Positions 1 through 7,730 of a stretch of DNA of 37,089 nucleotides are shown piece by piece. Each line of letters opens with the position of its first letter. Position 1 is the first letter of the stretch. The DNA is from Acidimicrobiales bacterium (lineage in GTDB: Bacteria > Actinomycetota > Acidimicrobiia > Acidimicrobiales > Bog-793), in assembly GCA_035533595.1 (NCBI GenBank), contig DATLTN010000028.1:1-37089 (forward strand), given 5' to 3'. The translations under genes were made by a program, and so were the position numbers. Under the pieces are notes generated by a model. The model searched no databases and was not told the DNA's origin. It saw only the letters and a program-made list of their open reading frames with translations.

Positions 1-39
1 CACAACCTCGTGAAGATCAGCCAGCTGATCCCGACCTGA
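1..39 (+). CDS. 3' end of an unidentified gene
   Basis: Frame 1 reads HNLVKISQLIPT and stops at TGA 37-39; the rest lies outside the window. The short hydrophobic/basic ending (NLVKI) recalls the C-terminal tails of some DDE transposases, but twelve residues cannot support an assignment. It converges on the NHL/WxL gene that ends at 135. The 95 bases between hold nothing recognisable. Confidence 0.3.
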   Translation, partial: HNLVKISQLIPT

Positions 40-134
40 GACGATCGACGACAACCTTGGCCAGGAATCTCCCGTTCGAGCAGCTCCCGCAACGAAGAGG
101 ATGCTCCGGCGGGGACTATTTCAGGTCGAAGTAG

Positions 135-2897
135 CTAGGGCCCGCTCTGGTCGGTGATCGTCCAAGTCGAGGTGTAGGTTCCGGCGAAGGCGTCGGCGGG
201 AATCGCGATCTGGAAGGTGAACGAGAGCGTCTGCGGGCCCGTCCCGCTCTGGTCGCTGAAGAAGGTCGCCGCGGCGGGCGCGGGCGCCCCTGCCGGGACG
301 GTGAAGGGGAAGGTCGGGTCGCCGCCTCGTGCCGCCACCGCGGTGCAGGAGAAGGCGGCGTCACACGAGCTGATCGGTGCGCCCACCGTCGTCGCGGCCG
401 CCGAGAGCGCGTGGCCGCCCGAGGAGAAGGTGGTCGAGGTGATCGCGAGCGACCAGGGTGCGGTGGACAGCGAATAGGTGGAGGGGACGAGGTCCATGCT
501 GAGCACGCCGCCGCTCACGCCGTCGACCCCTGGGAGCGTGAAGTTGGGGAAGGTGAACGAGCTCGGCAGGTCGAGGAGGAGCGGGGCACTCACGAGCTCG
601 CGCACGCGGTCGGTGCCCTTGTCCGCGACGACGAGCGCCCCCGAGGGGGCCACGGCGATGTCCGCCGGGGAGTTGAGGGTCGCCGTCGTGCCGCTGCCGG
701 TGTCACCGCAGGCGCCGGTGATCGTCGCACAGGCGGTACCGGTGCCGAAGATGTCGTAGATCCCGCCGGCGGTCATCGAGACCCCGAAGTTCGTGCCGGT
801 GTTCTTCGGCACCATGCCGACCCACTGGTTGGCGGTGTCGGCGACGAACAGGTCGCCCGCCGCGTCGACGGCGACGCCACTCGGCGCGTCGAGCGCCGCG
901 CCCGTCGCCGGGGCGTTGTACGAGCAGCGGGCCACGGTGTGAGTCGAGCAGGCGTTGCCGGTGCCGGCGACGACGTAGAGGTCACCTGCCGTCATCGCGA
1001 TGCCGTAGTTCGTCCCCGACGCGGCAGCGAGCATGCCGATCCAGTTGTTGGCGGTATCAGCGACGAAGAGGTCGCCCGCCGCGTCGACGGCGACGCCACT
1101 CGGCGCGTCGAGCTCGGCGCCCGTCGCCGCAGCGTTGTACGAGCAGCCGGCGACGGTGTGAGTGGTGCAGGCGCTCCCGTTGCCGGCGATCGTGTACGCG
1201 ACGCCGGCGGTCATCGCCTCGCCGTAGAAGGTGCCCGAGGTGGCGGGGATCATGCGGATGCGGTTGTTGGCGGTGTCGGCGACGAAGACATCTCCGGTCT
1301 GGTCGATCGCGACCCCGGCCGGCGCGTTGAAGGGCGTCGAGCTCGCGTACCCGCCGTCGCCGTAGTAGCCGGCGGTCCCGGTGCCGACGACGTCGTAGAT
1401 GTCACCGACCGTCATCGCGACGCCGAACCGCGTCACCGCGGAGGCGGCGAGCATCCCGAGCCATTGGTTGCTCGTGTCGGCGACGATGAGGTCCCCCGAG
1501 CCGTCGACCGCAATCCCCGATGGGGCGTCCAGCAGCGCGCTCGTCCCCGGAGCGTCATAGGAGCAGCCGGCGACGGTATGGGTGGAGCAGGCGGTGCCGG
1601 TGCCGGCGACGACGTAGATGCTGTTCGCGGTCGCCGCCGTGCCGTAGAGGGTCCGCGAGCCGCTCGCTACCAGCGAGACCCAGCTGTCCGGGGGGTCGCT
1701 CACGAAGAGGTCCCCGGCGCCGTCGAGGGCGACGCCGGCGGGCGCGCTCAGCTTCGCGGAGGTTGCCGCGCCGCCGTAGTGACAGCCCCTCACGTTGTGC
1801 GAGACGCAGGCGGTGCCGGTGCCGGCGACGACGTAGATGCGGTCGGCCGCCATCGAGATGCCGTAGTTCGTCCCCGACGCGGCGGCGAGCATGCCCACCC
1901 AGTTGTTGGCGGTGTCGGCGACGAGGAGGTCGCCCGCGCCGTCGACGGCGACGCCAGCAGGCGAAGCGAGCCTCGCGGAGGTCGCGGTCGCGTTGTAGGA
2001 GCAGCCGGCGACGCTGTGGGTGGAGCAGGCGGTGCCGGTGCCGGCGACGACGTAGATGCTGCTCGCCGTCATCGAGATGCCGTAGAGGGTGGCGCTGTCC
2101 TCGGCCAGCACACCGACCCAGTTGTTGGAGGTGTCGGCGACGACGACGTCGCCCGCGCCGTCGACGGCGACGCTGTGCGGCGCGTCGAGCTTCGCGGAGG
2201 TCGCGGTCGCGTTGTAGGAGCAGCCGGCGACGCTGTGGGTGGAGCAGGCAGTGCCGGTGCCGGCGACGACGTAGATGCTGTTCGCCGTCATCGAGATGCC
2301 GTAGTTCGTCCCCGACGAGGCGGCGAGCATGGCGACCCAGTTGTTGGCGGTGTCGGCGACGAAGACGTCGCCGGTCGAGTCGACCGCCACGCCGTCGGGT
2401 TTGTCGAGCTCCGCGGAGGTCGCCGGCCCGTCGTAGCTGCAGCCGGCGACGGTGTGGGTGGAGCACGCAGTGCCGTTCCCGGCGATGGTGTACAGGTCTC
2501 CGGCGGTCATCGTCTGGCCGTAATAGGTGCCCGAGGTGGCAGGGACCATGCGGATGCGGTTGCTGGCGGTGTCGGCGATGAAGAGGTCGCCCGTCGAGTC
2601 GACCGCCAGGCCGGTGGGCGCGTTCGCTGCGCTCCCCGAGGCGATCCCGCCGTCGGCGGCGTAACCCGCCACGCCCACCCCGGCGAGCGTGGTCGCGATC
2701 AGCGCGGTCGCCGCGGCGCCCTGCGGGATGGCGACCAGCGATGCGGCGCCCGTGACGAGCCCGGCGAGGGCCCAGCGCTGCCACCAACGGGAGGGGGATC
2801 GTCTCCGCGGCGCCCGTCGCCCCCCCGCCGAGCGGGGGAGGTGCGGCCGGCGCGCGTCCGACAAACCGGCGCTAGCCGTCCTGGCCGCGGCGGTCAT
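135..2897 (-). CDS. Secreted NHL beta-propeller protein with C-terminal WxL-like domain
   Basis: About 920 residues and probably exported: a basic N-terminus is followed by a hydrophobic stretch near residues 41-64. Ten NHL-type repeats follow, each with a core like GVAVDxxGDLFVADT, in units of about 73 residues. Most linkers carry a cysteine pair (ACSTHxVxGC). The last 150 or so residues form a WxL-like domain: a PWSL motif followed by STTF, then SCDAAFSC, then a terminal YTSTWTI ending in GP. The two small proteins upstream share this pattern. ATG 2897 was chosen because AGGGGAG precedes it, and it overlaps the upstream gene's stop by 26 bp, suggesting coupling. An in-frame start at 2957 would overlap much more. 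NHL propellers bind protein or carbohydrate ligands; the WxL-like tail would hold this one on the cell wall. The ligand is unknown. Confidence 0.85.
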   Translation of the reverse strand: MTAAARTASAGLSDARRPHLPRSAGGRRAPRRRSPSRWWQRWALAGLVTGAASLVAIPQGAAATALIATTLAGVGVAGYAADGGIASGSAANAPTGLAVDSTGDLFIADTASNRIRMVPATSGTYYGQTMTAGDLYTIAGNGTACSTHTVAGCSYDGPATSAELDKPDGVAVDSTGDVFVADTANNWVAMLAASSGTNYGISMTANSIYVVAGTGTACSTHSVAGCSYNATATSAKLDAPHSVAVDGAGDVVVADTSNNWVGVLAEDSATLYGISMTASSIYVVAGTGTACSTHSVAGCSYNATATSARLASPAGVAVDGAGDLLVADTANNWVGMLAAASGTNYGISMAADRIYVVAGTGTACVSHNVRGCHYGGAATSAKLSAPAGVALDGAGDLFVSDPPDSWVSLVASGSRTLYGTAATANSIYVVAGTGTACSTHTVAGCSYDAPGTSALLDAPSGIAVDGSGDLIVADTSNQWLGMLAASAVTRFGVAMTVGDIYDVVGTGTAGYYGDGGYASSTPFNAPAGVAIDQTGDVFVADTANNRIRMIPATSGTFYGEAMTAGVAYTIAGNGSACTTHTVAGCSYNAAATGAELDAPSGVAVDAAGDLFVADTANNWIGMLAAASGTNYGIAMTAGDLYVVAGTGNACSTHTVARCSYNAPATGAALDAPSGVAVDAAGDLFVADTANQWVGMVPKNTGTNFGVSMTAGGIYDIFGTGTACATITGACGDTGSGTTATLNSPADIAVAPSGALVVADKGTDRVRELVSAPLLLDLPSSFTFPNFTLPGVDGVSGGVLSMDLVPSTYSLSTAPWSLAITSTTFSSGGHALSAAATTVGAPISSCDAAFSCTAVAARGGDPTFPFTVPAGAPAPAAATFFSDQSGTGPQTLSFTFQIAIPADAFAGTYTSTWTITDQSGP
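1140..2640 (-). repeat. Tandem ~219-bp repeats inside the NHL gene
   Basis: The NHL units are also DNA repeats. For example, the string gcagccggcgacgctgtggg starts at 2001 and again at 2220, a period of 219 bp or 73 codons. Further near-copies are seen around 1140, 1561 and 2440. The near-identity of some units points to recent internal duplication or gene conversion. Confidence 0.75.
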
Positions 2898-3972
2898 CGC
2901 CGCTCCCCTGGCCGCGCCGCCGGCCGAGCCTCGAGCCGAGCAGGATGCCGCCCCCACCGAGGAGGATCGCGCCGAGGACCGCGATGATCACGATGAGGAC
3001 CGTCGAACTGGAAGACGACGAGGACGCCGGGCCGGCCGTCGTCGGCTTGGTGAACGGGCCCGAGCCGCTCGTCGGCGTCTTCGCCGAAGCGGGCGCGACC
3101 GCCGAGCCCGAGGTGCAGACCGGGGCGCTCAGCCCGCCTCCCTTGGCGCAGGCGGTGATCGTGTAGCGGCCGGAGAGGGCATCCGGCCAGAAGATCGGGA
3201 TGACGGTGCTGTCGCCGGGGAGCAGCGTCTCGAGCGCCTTGCTGATCGTCTTCTTGTAGGAGCCCTTGCTGAGGGTGACGGCCAGATCGGGGTGGCCGAG
3301 CAGGCCGCCGGTGTCGGTGATCGGGATCTCGACCGTCCCGATCTTGTAGGTGCCGAGCTTGATCGTCGGTGGGCCGACGCGGACGGAGAAGCGCGCCGCG
3401 CCCGGGACCGTGACGAGGACGGCGATGACCGAGCGCGTGACCACGCTCACCTGGACGTTGCCTTTGGTCGTCGTGGCCTGTGGGCTCGCCCCCTCGATCG
3501 CCACGCCAGCGAGGTGGTTGCCCGGGCTCGCACCCGCCGGGACGGCGACAGTGAAGTTCACGACAGCGCGCGAGTTGGCCTTCAAGAGGAGCGACTTCTG
3601 CGAGATGGAGATCCAACTCCCCGCGCCCGAGAGTGCTCTGCCCTCGTTGGAGTAGGCCGAGCCCGATCCCGGCGAGGTCAGCCCGTCGACGGGGTAGATG
3701 CGCACCGAGACCTGGTTGCGGTTGGCGTTCGCGACGACCACCGCCCCCGCGTAGGTGCCGCCCGCGGGGACCGTGGGCGCGAAGTAGCTGTCCCCCGCGG
3801 CGAGCTCCTTCGAGCCCGGCGCGGGTCCCGTCCCGACCGAGAAGCCGACCTGGGTCGCGGCGAAGGCGCTCCCTGCGGAGCCGGCGAGCGCGAGCAGTGC
3901 CATGGCACCGCAGGCAAGCAGCGCGACGGGGACGCTCCGCCTCTGGCGGCTGATGGACACGGGCGTCGGCAA
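2872..3972 (-). CDS. DUF916-like, WxL-interacting-type membrane protein
   Basis: 366 residues. A signal peptide (hydrophobic core near 15-37, ending AFAA) is followed by an extracellular part that reads like a DUF916 domain: YFAPTVPAGGTYAGAVVVAN, a YPVDGLTSPGSG segment, SWISISQKSLLLK, and VPAGASPGNHLAGVAIEG. A second beta-rich region follows, then a Pro/Ser/Thr linker, one transmembrane helix (STVLIVIIAVLGAILLGG) and a basic cytoplasmic end. In Firmicutes, proteins with this layout (DUF916/DUF3324, membrane-anchored) sit beside WxL proteins and help hold them at the wall. Here it lies between a WxL-like protein 8 bp upstream and the NHL/WxL protein overlapping downstream. The start is TTG 3972 (weak site) or GTG 3960; neither has a strong ribosome binding site. 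The family call is from sequence pattern only. Confidence 0.8.
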   Translation of the reverse strand: MPTPVSISRQRRSVPVALLACGAMALLALAGSAGSAFAATQVGFSVGTGPAPGSKELAAGDSYFAPTVPAGGTYAGAVVVANANRNQVSVRIYPVDGLTSPGSGSAYSNEGRALSGAGSWISISQKSLLLKANSRAVVNFTVAVPAGASPGNHLAGVAIEGASPQATTTKGNVQVSVVTRSVIAVLVTVPGAARFSVRVGPPTIKLGTYKIGTVEIPITDTGGLLGHPDLAVTLSKGSYKKTISKALETLLPGDSTVIPIFWPDALSGRYTITACAKGGGLSAPVCTSGSAVAPASAKTPTSGSGPFTKPTTAGPASSSSSSSTVLIVIIAVLGAILLGGGGILLGSRLGRRRGQGSGDDRRGQDG

Positions 3973-3980
3973 TCCGCGCG

Positions 3981-4550
3981 CTAGGGCCCGCTGATGAGCG
4001 TGAAGGACCAGGTCGCCGAGTACGTCCCGGCGATTGTGGTGGCGGGAAGGGAGACGTCGAAGTCGACGGCCACGGTCGCGTTGCCCATGCCGCTGCCGGC
4101 CGCGGCGTCAAAGAGGGTCGCCGCCGTCTCGGAGGGCAGCTGGAAGGGGTAGCTGACGCTGTCAATCGGAGCGACACAACCGGAGCCCGTGTCACAGGAG
4201 GCGGTCGGCCGGGAGAGGATCTCGGCGCCAGCGCCGGGGAGTACCCGGCCGCTCGCGCTCATGAAAGCCGTCCCCGACCCCTCGATCCTCCAGCCGGCTC
4301 CCGATCCCGTCGCGTCGGAGACGTCGAAGCTCACGAGGCCGGTGGTGCTCTGGTCGCTGCCAGAGAGCGCGGTCGCCGAGAAGCCGATGTTCGCGGGGGT
4401 GCCGCCGATCAGCTGCAGCTGGCCCGGGGTGATGAGGACGTTGGCGGCGGTCGTCGCGGCACCCGGAGCAGCGGTGCAGCAGACAGTCGCGACGGCGGTC
4501 ACCACGAGGGCAGCAGCGCGCCACTGCGCTCGAGCCCGCCCGTACCCCAT
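3981..4550 (-). CDS. Small secreted WxL-like domain protein
   Basis: 189 residues, with ATG preceded by a perfect GGAGG. A signal peptide (hydrophobic core near 11-32) is followed by one domain that fills the rest of the protein. It holds a first Trp motif GWRIEGSGTAF, a cysteine pair SCDTGSGC, SYPFQLP, VDFDVSLPATTIAGTYSATW and a terminal WSF ending ISGP. This matches the WxL layout of a first WxL, then a C-terminal YxxxWxL ending in P. The paralogue at 4667-5290 and the C-terminus of the NHL protein have the same order. The wall ligand would be peptidoglycan if it behaves like Firmicutes WxL domains. It is second in the operon, with a large hairpin in the 116-bp gap before it. Confidence 0.8.
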   Translation of the reverse strand: MGYGRARAQWRAAALVVTAVATVCCTAAPGAATTAANVLITPGQLQLIGGTPANIGFSATALSGSDQSTTGLVSFDVSDATGSGAGWRIEGSGTAFMSASGRVLPGAGAEILSRPTASCDTGSGCVAPIDSVSYPFQLPSETAATLFDAAAGSGMGNATVAVDFDVSLPATTIAGTYSATWSFTLISGP

Positions 4551-4600
4551 CGGGACCTCCGGTGATCGGCTGAGCCTCGCCGGTGGCCGGACATGCTGAA

Positions 4601-4647
4601 GGGCCGGATACGAGGCGGGGCGAAAAGCGCCACATCGTATCTGGCCC
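4601..4647 (-). terminator. Large hairpin between the two small WxL-like genes
   Basis: Arms 4601-4613 and 4635-4647 are complementary at 12 of 13 positions, and a smaller GGCG/CGCC pairing lies in the loop. It sits between the stop at 4667 and the Shine-Dalgarno of the gene starting at 4550. No clear U-run follows on the minus strand, so it may be a partial terminator, an RNA-stability element or an attenuator that sets the ratio of the first WxL protein to the rest. Confidence 0.5.
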
Positions 4648-4666
4648 GCAACAGGGTCTTAGCTGA

Positions 4667-5290
4667 TCAGGGACCGGCGGCGTAGGTGATCGTCCAGGTC
4701 GAGGTGTACGACCCGCCCGCCGGGGCGTAGGTGGTCGCCGGCAGGGCGACGGTGAAGGTCGGGGTGACCGTCTGGTTCCCCATCCCGCTGTTCGCCTGCG
4801 CGTTGTAGAAGGTGGTCGCGGTCGGCGCGGTGGTCGCCGCTGGGAGCGTGTAGGGGTAGCTCACGTTGGTGTCGCCCGTCGAGCACGTCGCCCCGGTGTC
4901 ACAGCTGTCGGTCACCGAGCTCGTCGCGATCGTCGTCGCGGAGGTGGCGAGGGTGTGCGTGCCGGCGTCCTTGAAGGTCGTCGAGGTCGCTTGCAGCTTC
5001 CAGCCGGAGCCGGAGCCCGACGCGTCCTTCACGTCGATCGCCAGCGTGCCGGTCGTTGCCTGGTCCTGACCGTTCAGGGTCACGCCCGTGAAGCCCACCG
5101 AGCCCGGGATCGTCGCTGTCAGGGTGCCGGCCGAGATGCCGACGCTCGCCGCCACCGTCGCCGATCCCGGCGCCGCAGCAGAGAGGAGGTAGACCGCGAC
5201 GCCGAAGGCACCGAGGGCGACCGAGCATCGCCGGCTCACCCGCCCGGACGGCCGGCGAAGACACACCAACTTCGTGGGAGTGCCCTTCAT
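4667..5290 (-). CDS. Small secreted WxL-like domain protein, first gene of operon
   Basis: 207 residues from ATG 5290. An in-frame extension back to 5449 lacks features of an N-terminus; starting at 5290 places a basic stretch and a hydrophobic segment (about 27-43, then SAAAPGSATVAA) as a normal signal peptide. The mature domain has GSGWKLQATSTTF, SCDTGATC, SYPYTLPAATTA, FTVALPATTY and a final YTSTWTI ending AAGP. These correspond one-to-one with the downstream paralogue and with the C-terminus of the NHL protein. The first motif, WKL, is a true W-x-L; the second is WTI. It heads the surface operon. No strong Shine-Dalgarno is visible, and no well-spaced promoter was found upstream. Confidence 0.8.
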   Translation of the reverse strand: MKGTPTKLVCLRRPSGRVSRRCSVALGAFGVAVYLLSAAAPGSATVAASVGISAGTLTATIPGSVGFTGVTLNGQDQATTGTLAIDVKDASGSGSGWKLQATSTTFKDAGTHTLATSATTIATSSVTDSCDTGATCSTGDTNVSYPYTLPAATTAPTATTFYNAQANSGMGNQTVTPTFTVALPATTYAPAGGSYTSTWTITYAAGP

Positions 5291-5487
5291 TTCCGTACCA
5301 TCGCTTTCGTTGTCAAGACCTGGCATGCGGACATTCAAGGACACGCACTTCGGGAATCGACTCTGAAGCCGTATGGCTTTCGTCAAGATCGAATCAAATT
5401 GCTGCCCGAAAATAGGGTGCCTGAACTGGGGTAACGATTTCGCCCACACCCCGTGGCGCGGAACTCACTCCCCGTGTTGTTTCCTCA

Positions 5488-5518
5488 CGTGGCGCGCGGG
5501 CGCCGGCCGCGCGCCACG
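5488..5518. repeat. Perfect 12-bp inverted repeat
   Basis: cgtggcgcgcgg at 5488-5499 is exactly complementary to 5507-5518, with a 7-nt loop. It lies about 60 bp before the PAC2 -10 box and about 200 bp before the WxL operon. It could be an operator or a terminator arm for readthrough; the sequence does not decide which. Confidence 0.6.
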
Positions 5519-5574
5519 AGCTTTCGTGCAACTGCGCGCCACCTCTGGTGTCGCCTCCGCGAGTTGCGAGCCGG

Positions 5575-5580
5575 TAGTTT
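5575..5580 (+). promoter_or_regulatory. -10 box (TAGTTT) of leaderless PAC2 gene
   Basis: TAGTTT ends 6 nt before the GTG start at 5587 and no Shine-Dalgarno is present, so transcription should begin at or next to the start codon. Confidence 0.5.
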
Positions 5581-5586
5581 CCTGGG

Positions 5587-6447
5587 GTGACCTACGCACG
5601 TCGGAGCGTGGAACTCCCCGAGCATCCCGTGCTCGTCGTCGGGGTCGAGGGATGGATCGACCCCGGTTATGCCGCCGCCGCCGCGGTCGCCTCGCTGCTC
5701 GAGCAGTTCGACACACGCACCTTCTGCGTCTTCGACACCGACGAGTTCATCGACCACCGGGCGCGCCGACCGCGCGTCCGCATCAAAGACGGCGTGCGCG
5801 GGCGCGTCTACTGGCCGGGGCCCCGCCTGCGGGTGGGCACCGACGGCAACGGGCGGGGCGTCGCGCTCCTCGTCGGCCCCGAGCCGGACTACCACTGGCA
5901 GGAGTTCGCCGGCGAGGTCCGAGACCTCGTTCGTGAGCTCGGCACCCGACTGATCGTCGGCCTCGGTGCCTTTCCGACGGCGACGCCGCACACTCGCCCG
6001 ATCATCGTCACCTCGACCGCGTCTGAGCGCGGCCTCGCCCGACAGGTGGGCTTCATGCCCGGGATCCGCGACCGACCGGCGCGCATGATCGACGTGATCG
6101 GTGCCTACTGCGCGGACGTCGGAGTGCCTTCGATCGGCCTCTCCGCGCGGGTGCCGCACTACGTCGAGACGAGCCCCTACCCCGAGGCCTCGGTCGCGCT
6201 GCTCGACGCGCTCGCCGCCGTCTCCGGCCTGACGGTCGACACCGCTGGATTGCGCCGCGCCTCGGAGACCACGCGCAAGCAGCTCGACGAGCTGATCGCC
6301 GAGTCCGAGGAGCACACGACGATGGTCCAGCAGCTCGAGGCGCAGCACGATGCCTCGCGCTCGGAGGTCGTGAGCAACGAGCGGGTGCCGACGGGCGACG
6401 AGATCGCTGAGGAGCTGGAGCGCTACCTGCGCGGCGACCTGCAGTAG
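5587..6447 (+). CDS. PAC2-family protein (proteasome assembly chaperone-like)
   Basis: 286 residues, soluble. The N-terminal half has the PAC2 pattern: PVLVVGVEGWIDPGYAAAAA, then FDTDEFIDHRARRP, LLVGPEPDYHW, IVGLGAFPTATPHTRP, and later VGVPSIGLSARVPHYVE. The last 60 or so residues are charged and probably helical. The family is named for eukaryotic proteasome assembly chaperones. In actinobacteria such proteins are widespread, commonly annotated only as PAC2 family, and their function is unproven. The GTG start has no Shine-Dalgarno but sits 6 nt after a -10 box, so it looks leaderless. It is transcribed away from the WxL operon and appears monocistronic. Confidence 0.85.
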   Translation: MTYARRSVELPEHPVLVVGVEGWIDPGYAAAAAVASLLEQFDTRTFCVFDTDEFIDHRARRPRVRIKDGVRGRVYWPGPRLRVGTDGNGRGVALLVGPEPDYHWQEFAGEVRDLVRELGTRLIVGLGAFPTATPHTRPIIVTSTASERGLARQVGFMPGIRDRPARMIDVIGAYCADVGVPSIGLSARVPHYVETSPYPEASVALLDALAAVSGLTVDTAGLRRASETTRKQLDELIAESEEHTTMVQQLEAQHDASRSEVVSNERVPTGDEIAEELERYLRGDLQ

Positions 6448-6571
6448 CGGCGCACTGGCAGAGGTCTCCTGAGACCGGCCCGCGACCGATTGCCTCCACT
6501 ATTCGCACGCCCTGCCCTACAGTCTCGACCCACGGCCGCATGCCGCGGCGGAGTGTCGAAGGGACTATGGG

Positions 6572-6847
6572 ATGAACAAGGCTGAGCTCGTCGCCAAGGT
6601 TGCTGCTGAGGCGAGCGTGTCCGCGAAGGAGGCAGAAGCGGTGCTGGACGCCTTCTTCGGTACGGTGACCACTGCTGCCAAGGGTGGCGACAAGGTGGCG
6701 TGGCCGGGCTTCGGGACCTTCCAGGGGAAGAACCGCCCGGCGCGTGACGGCCGCAACCCCGCGACCGGTGCCGCCATCAAGATTCCGGCCTCGACGGTCA
6801 TGCACTTCGGAGCGTCCTCCACCCTCAAGGCGACGCTCAACCCGTAG
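6572..6847 (+). CDS. hup: HU-family DNA-binding protein
   Basis: 91 residues, the standard length of a bacterial HU, without the long lysine-rich tail of mycobacterial HupB. MNKAELVAKVAAEASVS, the central VAWPGFGTFQ turn and the RPARDGRNPATGAAIKIPA DNA-binding arm are all recognisable. It binds and bends DNA non-specifically as a nucleoid protein. A moderate Shine-Dalgarno (GAAGGGA) lies before ATG. A strong GC hairpin follows the gene at 6899-6928. Confidence 0.95.
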   Translation: MNKAELVAKVAAEASVSAKEAEAVLDAFFGTVTTAAKGGDKVAWPGFGTFQGKNRPARDGRNPATGAAIKIPASTVMHFGASSTLKATLNP

Positions 6848-6898
6848 TGCCGTCGGGCGCGGCGACGATGCTGCGCCGTCCAAAGGCGTTCGAGCACG

Positions 6899-6928
6899 GC
6901 GACGTCGCGGGGTGCCCCGCGGCGTCGC
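6899..6928 (+). terminator. GC-rich hairpin after hup
   Basis: Arms 6899-6912 and 6915-6928 pair over 14 bp with one G-T. The innermost pairs must open to form a loop. There is no U-tract, as is common for high-GC actinobacterial terminators. The remaining bases of 6848-7029 show no gene. Confidence 0.5.
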
Positions 6929-7029
6929 CGCGTGCCCGCGTGTCGAGCGCCGCGTAGGCCGAGTTGGCGACGGTCGACGCGTTGTGCTCGCCGAAGCCGC
7001 TGCGGCGACTTTCGGCTGCTGAGGATCTC

Positions 7030-7103
7030 TGGAGCGGGCGACGAGAATCGAACTCGCGTTCTCAGCTTGGGAAGCTGATGTTCTGCCTCTGAACTACGCC
7101 CGC
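7030..7103 (-). tRNA. tRNA-Gly (anticodon CCC)
   Basis: The minus strand folds as a cloverleaf. Acceptor GCGGGCG pairs with CGCCCGC, the discriminator is U as expected for glycine, and CCA is encoded. The D arm contains TAGTTCAGAGGCAGAAC. Anticodon stem TCAGC/GCTGA surrounds loop TTCCCAA, giving CCC. The T arm has GTTCGATTC. Length is 74 nt. A TACAGT -10 candidate on the minus strand (7139-7144) overlaps the dcd upstream region. Confidence 0.95.
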
Positions 7104-7158
7104 GACGCCCGCACGAACACCGGTGCAGGATCTCGGTCACTGTATCGTGCAGGCCACC

Positions 7159-7722
7159 ATGATCCTTTCTGATCACACGATCCGCGAGGAGGTCGAGGCC
7201 GGTCGCATCGTCATCGAGCCCTTCGATGACAGCTGCGTGCAGCCCTCCTCGGTGGACCTCCACGTAGACCGCTACTTCCGCGTCTTCCGCAACCACACCC
7301 AGCGGGTCATCGACGTGAAGGAGGACCAGGAGGAGCTCTCCGAGCTCGTCGAGGTCCGGGACGACGACGCGCTGATCCTGCACCCGGGCGAGTTCGTGCT
7401 CGGGGTCACGACGGAGCGGGTCGCGCTGCCGAACGACCTCGTCGGCCGCCTCGAAGGCAAGTCGAGCCTCGGCCGCCTCGGCCTGCTCATCCATTCGACG
7501 GCGGGCTTCGTCGACCCCGGCTTCGACGGACACCTCACCCTCGAGCTCTCCAACGTGGCGAACCTGCCGATCACCGTCTACCCGGCGATGAAGATCGGTC
7601 AGATCAGCTTCCTGCGGATGACCGGCCCCGCCGACGCCCCCTACGGCTCGCAGGCGCTCCAGTCCAAGTACCAGCACCAGCGGGGCCCGACACCGAGCCG
7701 CTACTTCGAGAACTTCCGCTGA
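7159..7722 (+). CDS. dcd: dCTP deaminase
   Basis: 187 residues from ATG 7159. This start gives the family N-terminus [20 protein letters not shown]; an earlier in-frame start at 7123 would add residues not seen in the family. The trimeric dUTPase fold is clear: [21 protein letters not shown], the catalytic/nucleotide motif [33 protein letters not shown] and a C-terminal [19 protein letters not shown]. The enzyme makes dUTP from dCTP for dTMP synthesis. The mycobacterial homologue is bifunctional (dUMP-forming); I cannot tell which type this is. No Shine-Dalgarno is seen. A TATCGT box lies 10 nt before ATG, so the leader, if any, is very short. Confidence 0.95.
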   Translation: MILSDHTIREEVEAGRIVIEPFDDSCVQPSSVDLHVDRYFRVFRNHTQRVIDVKEDQEELSELVEVRDDDALILHPGEFVLGVTTERVALPNDLVGRLEGKSSLGRLGLLIHSTAGFVDPGFDGHLTLELSNVANLPITVYPAMKIGQISFLRMTGPADAPYGSQALQSKYQHQRGPTPSRYFENFR

Positions 7723-7730
7723 ACGCAGAG

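Larger units (their letters stand above)
5291..5586. other. Divergent intergenic region between WxL operon and PAC2 gene
   Basis: This is the most AT-rich stretch near the operon (about 5290-5440) and presumably carries its promoter. Two TTGAC-like -35 candidates exist on the minus strand (5381-5386 and 5311-5316), but neither has a convincing -10 at normal spacing. The right half carries a perfect inverted repeat (5488-5518) and the -10 of the PAC2 gene. Confidence 0.5.

Noticed and set aside
700-2700. Regular repeats suggesting a CRISPR array
   Set aside because: The period is 219 bp, the units are in frame and coding, and they encode NHL blades; there are no spacers and no cas genes.
411-2987. 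Long plus-strand open frame of 858 codons
   Set aside because: It is the antisense shadow of the NHL gene. Its Gly/Asp/Val/Arg-rich repeats simply mirror the 219-bp repeats, and there is no family pattern or start signal.
5291-5449. 53-codon extension of the first WxL-like protein
   Set aside because: The extension (MWAKSLPQFRHPIF...) would bury the signal peptide behind non-conserved residues in an AT-richer, promoter-like region.
6565-7677. Minus-strand open frame across hup, tRNA-Gly and dcd
   Set aside because: It is antisense to two well-supported genes and translates the tRNA ([19 protein letters not shown]), a classic false protein.
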